This document shows, piece after piece, positions 39,365 to 47,523 of a DNA stretch of 57,651 nt. Origin of the DNA: Prochlorococcus sp. AG-436-M02. GTDB taxonomy: Bacteria; Cyanobacteriota; Cyanobacteriia; PCC-6307; Cyanobiaceae. The DNA lies in NCBI GenBank assembly GCA_003212515.1, contig QCPL01000009.1:1-57651 (forward strand). The letters run 5' to 3'. Under the pieces are notes generated by a model. That model was given only the letters and a program-made list of their open reading frames with translations. It was not told where the DNA came from and ran no database searches. Both the position numbers and the translations under genes were made by a program. The first letter of the stretch is position 1; each line of letters begins with the position of its first letter.

Positions 39365-40885
39365 ATGATCCAGGCCACTAACCCATTAAGAGTTGGTCTT
39401 AGGCAAGAAAGAGTCATTTCCCCTCAGTGCTTAGTAATTTTTGGAGCAAGTGGAGATTTAACACATAGAAAACTTGTCCCTGCTCTCTTTGAGCTTTATA
39501 AACAAAGAAGACTTCCCAGTGAATTTGCTCTACTAGGTTGCGCAAGAAGACCTTGGACTGATGAAGAATTTAGAAATAAAATGTCTAAATCTCTTACTAA
39601 CGAAATCAAGCAAAGCCAAAAGGAATGGCACGATTTTTCTAAAAGACTTTTTTATGAACCAGTTAATCTTGAGCACCCAGAAGATGTAATTAAATTAAAA
39701 TCTAGGCTAGAAGAAATTGATAAGATAAAAGCAACTCATGCAAATAGAACATTCTATTTGTCTGTATCGCCTAAATTTTATGCCAATGGATGCAAGTCTT
39801 TGGCCGATGCAGGCCTACTAAAAGATCCAAAAAGAAGTAGAGTAGTAATAGAAAAACCTTTTGGACGTGACTATAGAAGTGCGCAAAGCCTAAATCGTAT
39901 AGTCCAAAATTGCGCTCTTGAAAGTCAAATTTTTCGCATTGATCATTACCTGGGGAAAGAAACTGTTCAAAATATTCTTGTCCTAAGATTTGCTAATGCA
40001 ATTTTTGAACCCATTTGGAATAGAAATTACATTTCAAATATTCAAATAACTTCCGCAGAAACAGTTGGTGTAGAAGACCGTGCAGGCTATTACGAAAGTT
40101 CTGGAGCATTAAGAGATATGGTTCAAAACCATTTAACTCAAATGCTTGCAATTACAGCAATGGAACCGCCTGGTCATTTCGACCCTGAATCAATTAGAAA
40201 CGAAAAAGCCAAAGTTCTTCAAGCTGCTCATTTAGCAAATGAACTAGAGCCATGGAAATGTTGCGTAAGAGGTCAATATTCAAAGGGAGGTTCTAAATCA
40301 AAACCATTACTTGGCTATAGAGAAGAGATTGGTGTTAATCCAAATAGCACAACTGAGACTTATGTAGCTATGAAGCTTTTTATTAATAATTGGAGGTGGC
40401 AAGGTGTTCCTTTTTATATCAGAACAGGGAAAAGGTTGGCCAAGAGAACCAGCGAAGTTGCTCTTACTTTTAGAGAGGCTCCAGTACACCTTTTTGATGC
40501 TGCAGGCGGTACTCCAACATCAAATCAATTAATACTAAGGATTCAACCTAATGAAGGCGCTGAATTTCGATTCGAAGTCAAGTCGCCTGGATCTGGAATG
40601 AGAAGTAGACCTGTTGAAATGGAGTTCTCTTATGATGAATCTTTTGGAGAACCTTCTGATGAGGGCTATGTAAGACTACTTGCTGATGCAATGTTGGGAG
40701 ATCCTACACTTTTCACTAGAAGCGATGAAGTTGAAGCCGCTTGGCGTTTATATACTCCTTTATTAGAAATGATCGAAGATAGTCCATGGCAACTTCCTAC
40801 TTTCCCTTATGAATCTCGAACGTGGGGGCCAACACAATCTGATGAGTTATTAGCTAAAGATCATTTGCTTTGGCGAAGGCCATGA
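39365..40885 (+). CDS. zwf: Glucose-6-phosphate 1-dehydrogenase
   Basis: The first enzyme of the oxidative pentose phosphate pathway, giving NADPH at night. Seen: the NADP-binding FGASGDLTHRKLVPAL (about 26-41), VIEKPFGRDY (about 161) and the catalytic RIDHYLGKE with His194 and Lys198. At 506 residues it is full length. The partner activator OpcA follows 40 bases downstream, as in other cyanobacteria. Two upstream ATGs (39349, 39352) are out of frame. Confidence 0.97.
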   Translation: MIQATNPLRVGLRQERVISPQCLVIFGASGDLTHRKLVPALFELYKQRRLPSEFALLGCARRPWTDEEFRNKMSKSLTNEIKQSQKEWHDFSKRLFYEPVNLEHPEDVIKLKSRLEEIDKIKATHANRTFYLSVSPKFYANGCKSLADAGLLKDPKRSRVVIEKPFGRDYRSAQSLNRIVQNCALESQIFRIDHYLGKETVQNILVLRFANAIFEPIWNRNYISNIQITSAETVGVEDRAGYYESSGALRDMVQNHLTQMLAITAMEPPGHFDPESIRNEKAKVLQAAHLANELEPWKCCVRGQYSKGGSKSKPLLGYREEIGVNPNSTTETYVAMKLFINNWRWQGVPFYIRTGKRLAKRTSEVALTFREAPVHLFDAAGGTPTSNQLILRIQPNEGAEFRFEVKSPGSGMRSRPVEMEFSYDESFGEPSDEGYVRLLADAMLGDPTLFTRSDEVEAAWRLYTPLLEMIEDSPWQLPTFPYESRTWGPTQSDELLAKDHLLWRRP

Positions 40886-40925
40886 TTTCCAATCATTAGA
40901 AAATTTTTAATTCCCAAGAAGACAA

Positions 40926-42233
40926 ATGTCACCGCAATTAACTCTTCAAACGCCTCTCCAAATTCCTCCGCAAGAAATTCCAGGTTACTTACAAAAACTA
41001 TGGGCTCAAGATCAGTCTGACAATCAAGGGGCAAATACATTTTGTTTGTTGGTATGGCACCCAGCTTGGCTAGAACAAAAATTGGTTAATACTGGAAGAA
41101 TTAATGGTCCTGTTATTGGTCTTCAACGAAGTGATCTAGTTCATGAAGCCAGGAAAATTGTATTAGAGAAAGATCTCCCTCACTCAACGCCACCCCTAGC
41201 AAAAGAAGTTTTCAATTGTCTTCAAGCAAATAAAATCTCAGAAGAATATGATGATTTTAGAGGCCAACATATTGATTCAGCAATAAGTCAACTGCAGCCT
41301 AGAAGACTAATTACACTTGCACCAAATTTAGATAAAGGACATGATTTAGAAACCTTAGTAGCAGCTTATTGTCCATTACCTGAAGAAGGCGGAGGAGATT
41401 CCGCCTGCGGAGATGTCATAGTTCTGAAAGGAGATACGAATTCACTAAAAGAAGGTCTTCACATAGTTGATGAACTAATACCAGAAGATCTGCCCTCATG
41501 GCTTTGGTGGAATGGAAGTCTTGACGAAGATCCCGATCTGCTAAGTCAACTTGCCTTGCCAACCAGAAGAATAATTATTGATAGTGCTCTTGGGAATCCC
41601 ACACATTGTTTAAATGTCCTCCAGGAAAGAATAAAAAGTGGTCAAGTAGTTAATGATCTTAATTGGCTAAGACTAAGATCCTGGCGTGAAACACTAGCTA
41701 TGGTTTTCGACCCTCCTAACCGCAGAAATTCGCTATCAAATATAATTAATTTAGATATTGATATTGAAGGAGAGCATCTTGTCCAAGGCCTACTTTTAGC
41801 TTCATGGATAGCAGATAAGCTTGAATGGAAATTAACTAAAGAAGTAGAAAAAGATGGCCAAAGCTTTAAAACTAAATTCCTGTGTTCAGATAACTCAATG
41901 GTTAATTTTCGTTTAATGCCTTTGCCTGTGGGCAAACCAAGCATCAATCCAGGACAAATCATTGGCTTACGTTTAATTTGCCAATCCAAAACAAATGAGA
42001 AATCAGGATTATGCGTAATACTTGCATCTGAATCAGGAGAGTGCATGCGTCTTGAAGCAGGAGGTGTTGCAAGCATGGAATTACTTGAAGAAGTTGTTCC
42101 TCTGCAAAACAACCCTGCAGAAAAAGACGTGGCGTTATTGCTCGAAAGCAGTAGGGGTTCAACCAGTCCTTTACTTAGCAATGCCGCTCCAATGGCAAAA
42201 GAATTGCTTAATCTAATTGAGTCAGAAAAGTAA
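40926..42233 (+). CDS. opcA: Glucose-6-phosphate dehydrogenase assembly/activator protein OpcA
   Basis: OpcA binds Zwf and raises its affinity for glucose 6-phosphate in cyanobacteria, under thioredoxin control. Seen: a start LQTPLQIPPQEIPGYLQKLW, the middle PRRLITLAPNLDKGHDLE, LPSWLWWNGSLDEDPDLL, TRRIIIDSALG and a C-terminal region with MRLEAGGVASMELLEEVV. At 435 residues it fits the family. It contains several cysteines, but which serve redox control is not visible. It is cotranscribed with zwf, and cobB follows 25 bases later. Confidence 0.94.
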   Translation: MSPQLTLQTPLQIPPQEIPGYLQKLWAQDQSDNQGANTFCLLVWHPAWLEQKLVNTGRINGPVIGLQRSDLVHEARKIVLEKDLPHSTPPLAKEVFNCLQANKISEEYDDFRGQHIDSAISQLQPRRLITLAPNLDKGHDLETLVAAYCPLPEEGGGDSACGDVIVLKGDTNSLKEGLHIVDELIPEDLPSWLWWNGSLDEDPDLLSQLALPTRRIIIDSALGNPTHCLNVLQERIKSGQVVNDLNWLRLRSWRETLAMVFDPPNRRNSLSNIINLDIDIEGEHLVQGLLLASWIADKLEWKLTKEVEKDGQSFKTKFLCSDNSMVNFRLMPLPVGKPSINPGQIIGLRLICQSKTNEKSGLCVILASESGECMRLEAGGVASMELLEEVVPLQNNPAEKDVALLLESSRGSTSPLLSNAAPMAKELLNLIESEK

Positions 42234-42258
42234 TTCTTAGTAATCGAAATTCGCCGTT

Positions 42259-43653
42259 ATGGCATTTGTAATTGCTGCACCTGGAAGTAACAATGGGAAA
42301 ACTATTTTAAGTCTTCTTTTGTCCTCATGGACAAGGAGACAAGGGAAAAGCATCCAAATATTTAAAGCAGGTCCTGATTACCTTGATCCCCAGCTGCTTA
42401 GTGCGGTATCCAATAAACCATGTCGAAATTTAGATCTAATCCTATCTGGAGAAGAATGGGTGATTAATAGTTTTAATGGTTTTGGCTGCTCGGCTGATTG
42501 TGCATTAATTGAAGGAGTAATGGGTTTGTTTGATGGAATAGGTAGTTCAGACAAAGGAAGTACAGCTGATTTAGCTAAGCTCTTAAATCTTCAGATTGTC
42601 CTTATCTTAAATGCTAATAGCCAAGCAGGTTCAATAGCAGCATTAGTAAAAGGTTTTAGAGATTTCGATAATGAAATAAATTTAGCTGGTGTAGTCTTAA
42701 ACAAGGTAAATAGCCAGCGTCATAAAGACTTATTAACTGAGTCTCTTAACAATATCAATGTCAAAGTAATGGGATGCATTCCTAATAAAGATTCTCTTTC
42801 AATCCCTAGCAAAAATCTTGGCCTTGCTCCAGCACATGAATTAGAAGGTCTTAATAATTTAATAGATATTTGGGCAAATTCTGCAAAGAAACATCTTGAT
42901 ATAAATGCTTTTAAATTATTACTTAATTCACCTAAAAGTTCAAAAGATCCTATTAAAAGTATATGTAATAAGTTAAGAAAACAAAATCTTAAAAAAGGAA
43001 CTAAGATTTCAATCGTTAAAGATAAAGCATTCCACTTTAGGTACTCAGAAACAATAGAATGTCTTGAAGAACTTGGCTTAGAGATAAATGAATGGTCAAT
43101 ACTTAAAAATAAAGAAATGCCTAATGATACTAAAGCCTTGCTCATTCCAGGAGGGTTCCCAGAAGAGTTTGCAGAGGAAATCAGCCATTGCTATAACAGC
43201 CTTGATTCATTGAGAAATTCGTTTGGAAAGCTTCCGATATATGCAGAATGTGGTGGAATGTTAATACTTGGAAAATATTTATATGATAAAAATGGGAACA
43301 AACATTCTATGACTGATTTACTACCTTTTAATTCAAGAAGAGGCGATTTATCTGTTGGTTATAGAGAAATCAAACCCTTAACTAATGGTCTCATGATAAA
43401 TAAGGGAAAGGTTCTAGTTGGGCATGAATTTCACCGATGGGAATTAGATTATGAATCAAATATCAATAGTCAAGGAATAAGCAATAACCTAAATCAATTG
43501 GATTTTCTTTGGGAAATGAAAGGATGGGGTTTAACTACCAAGAAAGAAGGATGGGGAAACAAATACTTACACGCAAGTTGGATTCATCTTCACTGGCCAA
43601 GCTCTCCAAGTATCATTAATAACTTCCTTAGTAAGATTGTTACAAGTATATAA
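42259..43653 (+). CDS. cobB: Cobyrinic acid a,c-diamide synthase
   Basis: CobB amidates the a and c side chains of the corrin ring using glutamine and ATP, in (pseudo)cobalamin synthesis. Seen: P-loop IAAPGSNNGKTILSL (about 5-19), FKAGPDYLDPQLL (about 35-47), EGVMGLFDGIG (about 94), the glutaminase nucleophile YAECGGMLILG (Cys near 333) and the final HASWIHLHW with the catalytic His. At 464 residues it is normal. It is convergent with the helicase gene; one base separates the stops. Confidence 0.95.
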   Translation: MAFVIAAPGSNNGKTILSLLLSSWTRRQGKSIQIFKAGPDYLDPQLLSAVSNKPCRNLDLILSGEEWVINSFNGFGCSADCALIEGVMGLFDGIGSSDKGSTADLAKLLNLQIVLILNANSQAGSIAALVKGFRDFDNEINLAGVVLNKVNSQRHKDLLTESLNNINVKVMGCIPNKDSLSIPSKNLGLAPAHELEGLNNLIDIWANSAKKHLDINAFKLLLNSPKSSKDPIKSICNKLRKQNLKKGTKISIVKDKAFHFRYSETIECLEELGLEINEWSILKNKEMPNDTKALLIPGGFPEEFAEEISHCYNSLDSLRNSFGKLPIYAECGGMLILGKYLYDKNGNKHSMTDLLPFNSRRGDLSVGYREIKPLTNGLMINKGKVLVGHEFHRWELDYESNINSQGISNNLNQLDFLWEMKGWGLTTKKEGWGNKYLHASWIHLHWPSSPSIINNFLSKIVTSI

Positions 43654-43654
43654 A

Positions 43655-45091
43655 TTAGAAGTTTTTACTCCAGCAATTTTCTAAATAATTTGTTGAACCA
43701 GAACCTGCAAGCCAAACTTCTTTGCTTGCTCTTGATACCGCAACATAAGCCAATTGCTTTCTCAAAGATATCTTTTTAGCATAAAAAATATCAGAAGCAA
43801 CGAACACTTTTTTGAAAGTACTTCCTTGACTTCTGTGGACTGTTAAAACAGACGCTGGTCCGAGAGAGGCAAATGAATCTCTAATGAAAAAAAAAGTTCT
43901 CCAAAAAATTCGTGCATCTCTCTTAGGTAAGGTTTTTGCCTTATTAGAAAGATCCTTCATTAATTGATCTAATAAGCTTCTAGATTTTGATCCAACTTCT
44001 GGCAAAAGTCTTATTGAATAATTTGAATTTCCAGCGGCAACCTTGGCAATTATTGTTTTTATCTCAGGAAAAGCAAAAAAACTTTGGTCTCTCAAATCAA
44101 AATCTGACCATCTATACAGATCTGCACTCACATCTTCAACAACAAACTCAGTGTTAGAGCCAACAAGGATCCCAGGTTCTTCTTCTACTTCATTCCCATC
44201 AATAGATGCAGGTGTCATTACAGCTCTTCGACTAATCAAAACCTCCCCAGGCAATACAGACATCTGATCTGCTAATTCTCCATGAACAGCTCTTCTTGCA
44301 TGAGGGACAAGTCGCTCAAGATACCTATTTGTATAGCAAAGAATCCTTGCAGCATCAGGGTTGTTAATTTCAGCAGCTATTCTCAAAGATTGTTTTGCCT
44401 TTTCAAGCCAACTGTGTTGATCCAAAGAACATATCAATCCTTGATTTGAACTAACAATTGGGAAGCAGGGAGGTTGGGTACATTGGAAATTTTCTTCTCT
44501 AATTAAACTTGCCAACTGAAGTACCGGTCCACCATGTCTAATTACTTTATTAAGATGAGATTTCTCAACTCTTTTCATTGAAAACACTGCACTACTGTCT
44601 TCACCAACTGGAGGTAGCTGAGCAGGGTCTCCAACAAAAATTAAGCGGGTTTTGTATTGGTGCGAACAATTAATAATAATCTCTAATAAAGAACTATCAA
44701 TCATAGAAGCTTCATCAATAAGGACTAATCCAAGTTGATCTAGAGATTTATCTGTTTGATCAGTTTTCTCACAAATTTCCAAATCTCCTTTTCTTTTGAG
44801 CCTTAATCTCAAAAGCCTATGAATAGTTGATGGATGCCATGTTGCTCTTAGACCTTCTATATCAATAGCTTTGCGCAAAACCCCTACGGCCTTATGCGTA
44901 GGAGCAGCAACAGTCCAACAAATTTCCCTCTCTTCAACAATTTTTAAAAGTTTTGTTGATAAATATGTTTTTCCGCTTCCAGCAAAACCACTTAACAAAA
45001 AGGGGTGGCCCGTTTCATTTTTATCAAGCCAATTAACAAATTTCTCTAGCGCCTTTTTCTGATCAGAACTTAAAGCACATTTTTTGTTCAC
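43655..45091 (-). CDS. RecD/Dda-like SF1B DNA helicase
   Basis: A 478-residue ATPase distinct from the RecD at 6195. Seen: Walker A SGFAGSGKTYLSTKLL (about 34), APTHKAVGVLRKA (motif Ia), VLIDEASMIDSSLLE (about 135), FVGDPAQLPPVGEDS (about 164), LTVHRSQGSTFKKVFVA (about 427) and YVAVSRASKEVWL. It resembles phage Dda and stand-alone RecD2-type helicases but lacks a long N-terminal extension. The GTG start overlaps the stop of the PAP2-like gene by four bases, so it is coupled to an isoprenoid/lipid operon. Confidence 0.85.
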   Translation of the reverse strand: MNKKCALSSDQKKALEKFVNWLDKNETGHPFLLSGFAGSGKTYLSTKLLKIVEEREICWTVAAPTHKAVGVLRKAIDIEGLRATWHPSTIHRLLRLRLKRKGDLEICEKTDQTDKSLDQLGLVLIDEASMIDSSLLEIIINCSHQYKTRLIFVGDPAQLPPVGEDSSAVFSMKRVEKSHLNKVIRHGGPVLQLASLIREENFQCTQPPCFPIVSSNQGLICSLDQHSWLEKAKQSLRIAAEINNPDAARILCYTNRYLERLVPHARRAVHGELADQMSVLPGEVLISRRAVMTPASIDGNEVEEEPGILVGSNTEFVVEDVSADLYRWSDFDLRDQSFFAFPEIKTIIAKVAAGNSNYSIRLLPEVGSKSRSLLDQLMKDLSNKAKTLPKRDARIFWRTFFFIRDSFASLGPASVLTVHRSQGSTFKKVFVASDIFYAKKISLRKQLAYVAVSRASKEVWLAGSGSTNYLENCWSKNF

Positions 45092-45606
45092 CCTAAGCTC
45101 AATCCTAAATATTGAAGAAAATGTAGAGGAGAGCCTAAAAAAGAAATGCCTGGCAAAGCAATTGCAGGTCCAATCAAACTTCCAACCAAAACCTCTATTC
45201 GAGAATGTCCAAGTGATTCCTTTAAAGGAGCCTCAGGGAATGAGGGCCAATTCTCAGCAGGGAGTTCATTAACACGAGCAGAAATCATCCCAGCAGCTCT
45301 TCTCACTCCACTAGCGTCATACATAACTATAAAAGCTAATGTAGACGCTAGGGCAAAGGCTGGATGATTAAACCCTTGTTCCAGTCCAACTCCTGCTGCA
45401 GTGCCAGTAACAAGTGCAGAATGACTGGAAGGCATGCCACCAGTTTCAAGTAAAACATTAGGATTCCATCTTTGGAAAAATATTAATTCAACAAATAATT
45501 TAGAGAATTGTGCAAAACCACAAGCAATCAGCCCCCATGTCAAGACTTGATTGTCAAGCAATTCCTTAAAAGGTGATGTTGAAAGGAATTCTAAAAAATA
45601 ATTCAT
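45088..45606 (-). CDS. Divergent PAP2 (DUF212) family membrane protein
   Basis: A 172-residue membrane protein with the acid-phosphatase-like signature: ETGGMPSSHSALVTG (about 54-68), VMYDASGVRRAAG (about 94-106) and LGHSRIEVLVGSLIG near the end. The family probably dephosphorylates lipid or prenyl phosphates, but activity is unproven. The start overlaps the crtE stop (ATGA) and the stop overlaps the helicase start, giving a coupled three-gene cluster. Location after a GGPP synthase suggests a prenyl-diphosphate link; this is inference. Confidence 0.9.
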   Translation of the reverse strand: MNYFLEFLSTSPFKELLDNQVLTWGLIACGFAQFSKLFVELIFFQRWNPNVLLETGGMPSSHSALVTGTAAGVGLEQGFNHPAFALASTLAFIVMYDASGVRRAAGMISARVNELPAENWPSFPEAPLKESLGHSRIEVLVGSLIGPAIALPGISFLGSPLHFLQYLGLSLG

Positions 45607-46511
45607 CTATCTCTGCTAACAATGTAATCTGCCAAGGCTAAAAGAGGTGAAGCTTTTCCCTCCCAAGGTTTAATTGCTTCTTTAGCTTTCCCTATAAGTT
45701 CTTTAGCTTTTTTTCGAGATTCGTCTAAGCCAAGCAGTTTTGGATAAGTGGTTTTATCGGCTATCAAATCCTTGCCTGCTGTTTTACCTAAGACGTCACT
45801 GCTTGAAGTTACATCAAGGACATCATCAATTATTTGAAATGCCAAGCCTATGCTATTTGCATAAGTTCTAAGAGCTGCTAATAATTTTTCTTCCGCGCCA
45901 CCAATTAATGCACCACAAACAACTGACGCCTTAAGTAAAGCACCTGTCTTATGAACATGAATAAATTCAAGAGTATCGAGATCGACCTCTTTCCCCTCAC
46001 ACTCCAAATCCTCAACCTGCCCACCAACTAATCCTGGTGCTCCAGCAACTAATGAAAGCTCTCCAATTATTTTCAACAATCTCTCAACTGGAACTTCAGG
46101 GCTTCTTAAAGAGACCATTTCAAATGCCCTTGTCAAAAGGGCATCACCTGCAAGTATTGCAATAGCATCTCCATAAACCTTGTGATTGGTGGGTCTCCCT
46201 CTTCGCAAATCATCATTATCCATTGCTGGCAAGTCATCATGAATTAACGACATAGTATGAATCATCTCTATTGCTACTGCTGTAGACATAGCCTTTTCAG
46301 AATCTTCTCCTGTTAACTCGCAGGCAGATAAACATAAAATAGGACGAAGTCGCTTACCACCAGCAAGAAGCGAATAACGCATTGCTTCTCGAAGCTGATT
46401 AGGCCTTTCAGGTCCCAATGCAGCATCTAAAGCAACCTCAACACGGTTTCTAGCTTTAGTTAGATAAGCGGGAAAGTCAAAAGAAGACATGACTGTTTCC
46501 GCCATGAACAA
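45603..46511 (-). CDS. crtE: Geranylgeranyl diphosphate synthase
   Basis: A trans-prenyltransferase making C20-PP for carotenoids, chlorophyll phytol and quinones. Seen: LLAGGKRLRP (about 48-57), the first Asp-rich motif HDDLPAMDNDD (about 91-101), the second IIDDVLDVT (about 232-240) and GKTAGKDLIADKTTYP. At about 302 residues it is normal. In-frame ATGs at 46511, 46505 and 46490 leave the exact start open. It lies 35 bases downstream of folD on the same strand. Confidence 0.95.
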   Translation of the reverse strand: MFMAETVMSSFDFPAYLTKARNRVEVALDAALGPERPNQLREAMRYSLLAGGKRLRPILCLSACELTGEDSEKAMSTAVAIEMIHTMSLIHDDLPAMDNDDLRRGRPTNHKVYGDAIAILAGDALLTRAFEMVSLRSPEVPVERLLKIIGELSLVAGAPGLVGGQVEDLECEGKEVDLDTLEFIHVHKTGALLKASVVCGALIGGAEEKLLAALRTYANSIGLAFQIIDDVLDVTSSSDVLGKTAGKDLIADKTTYPKLLGLDESRKKAKELIGKAKEAIKPWEGKASPLLALADYIVSRDR

Positions 46512-46546
46512 ATAATAATTACTTAAATTCTCTCAGGATTAATGCT

Positions 46547-47452
46547 TTATGGGAGCAAATCACTAACAGTAGAAGACAAACCGCAATGGAATTGCCATCT
46601 GTCCACAGTATTAACAAGCAACATAGCCACTGTCATAGGGCCAACTCCTCCTGGGACAGGTGTTATTGCTCTGACTTTTGACGCTATCTCATTTGCCCGC
46701 ACATCCCCGCAAAGTTTGAATTTTTTTCCCATTGAATCAGTTGAAATTGGAATTCTATGAATGCCAACATCAACAACAACTGTTTTTTCACTTACATGTT
46801 CTGAACCAATGAGGTTAGGTTTGCCAGCAGCTACAACCAATAAATCTGCTTGATTAGTAACTTCCGGAAGATTAAGTGTCTTTGAATGAGCAAGAGTTAC
46901 CGTTGCATTAGCGGCTTGAAGCATTAAAGCCATAGGCTTTCCAACCAATATGCTGCGACCAATAACCACAACGTTTTTACCTTCTAAAGGAATATTGTTG
47001 TAACGAAGCAAGGCCATAATCCCAGCAGGAGTGCAAGAACGAGGTCCTTCCTCGCCTTTTATTAATCTCCCTAAATTCAAAGTATGTAGCCCATCAACAT
47101 CCTTCTCAGGATTAATAGCTTTTAACAACTGTTTCTCATCAAAACCTTTTGGCAAAGGCAACTGCAACAAAATGCCGTCTATCTTTAAAGCATTATTCAA
47201 TGAATTAATAGTTCCAAGAATCTCTTCAGGCGAAGAATCTGCTTTTAAATTGTGAACTGAGCTATCTATTCCAACTCGCTTGCATGCTTTCTCCTTGTTA
47301 GCAACATAAACACCACTAGCAGGGTCCTCGCCAACGCGAATAACTGCAAGACCAGGCCTTCTCCCGGCAACATCAGAAAAATCATCAATGTCTTTCTTAA
47401 GCCTCAGCTCAAGCGCTGAAGCAAGTTTTTTACCATCTAAGAGACTTTCCAT
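46547..47452 (-). CDS. folD: Bifunctional methylenetetrahydrofolate dehydrogenase/cyclohydrolase
   Basis: FolD interconverts methylene-, methenyl- and formyl-THF. Seen: [24 protein letters not shown] (substrate region, catalytic Lys in YVANKEK), [36 protein letters not shown] and [15 protein letters not shown]. At 301 residues it is full length. It is probably the first gene of the folD-crtE-PAP2-helicase unit, divergent from the HD phosphodiesterase gene with 71 bases between starts. Confidence 0.97.
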   Translation of the reverse strand: MESLLDGKKLASALELRLKKDIDDFSDVAGRRPGLAVIRVGEDPASGVYVANKEKACKRVGIDSSVHNLKADSSPEEILGTINSLNNALKIDGILLQLPLPKGFDEKQLLKAINPEKDVDGLHTLNLGRLIKGEEGPRSCTPAGIMALLRYNNIPLEGKNVVVIGRSILVGKPMALMLQAANATVTLAHSKTLNLPEVTNQADLLVVAAGKPNLIGSEHVSEKTVVVDVGIHRIPISTDSMGKKFKLCGDVRANEIASKVRAITPVPGGVGPMTVAMLLVNTVDRWQFHCGLSSTVSDLLP

Positions 47453-47523
47453 AAGAACAAATTAATTTGAATGAAGCATGCTGCCAATAGACCGCTAAGT
47501 TTATAGGGGGCGCCTAATATCCT

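Noticed and set aside
41642-42181. 179-codon minus-strand ORF inside opcA
   Set aside because: Antisense to a conserved gene, with Ser/Leu-rich composition typical of a shadow frame.
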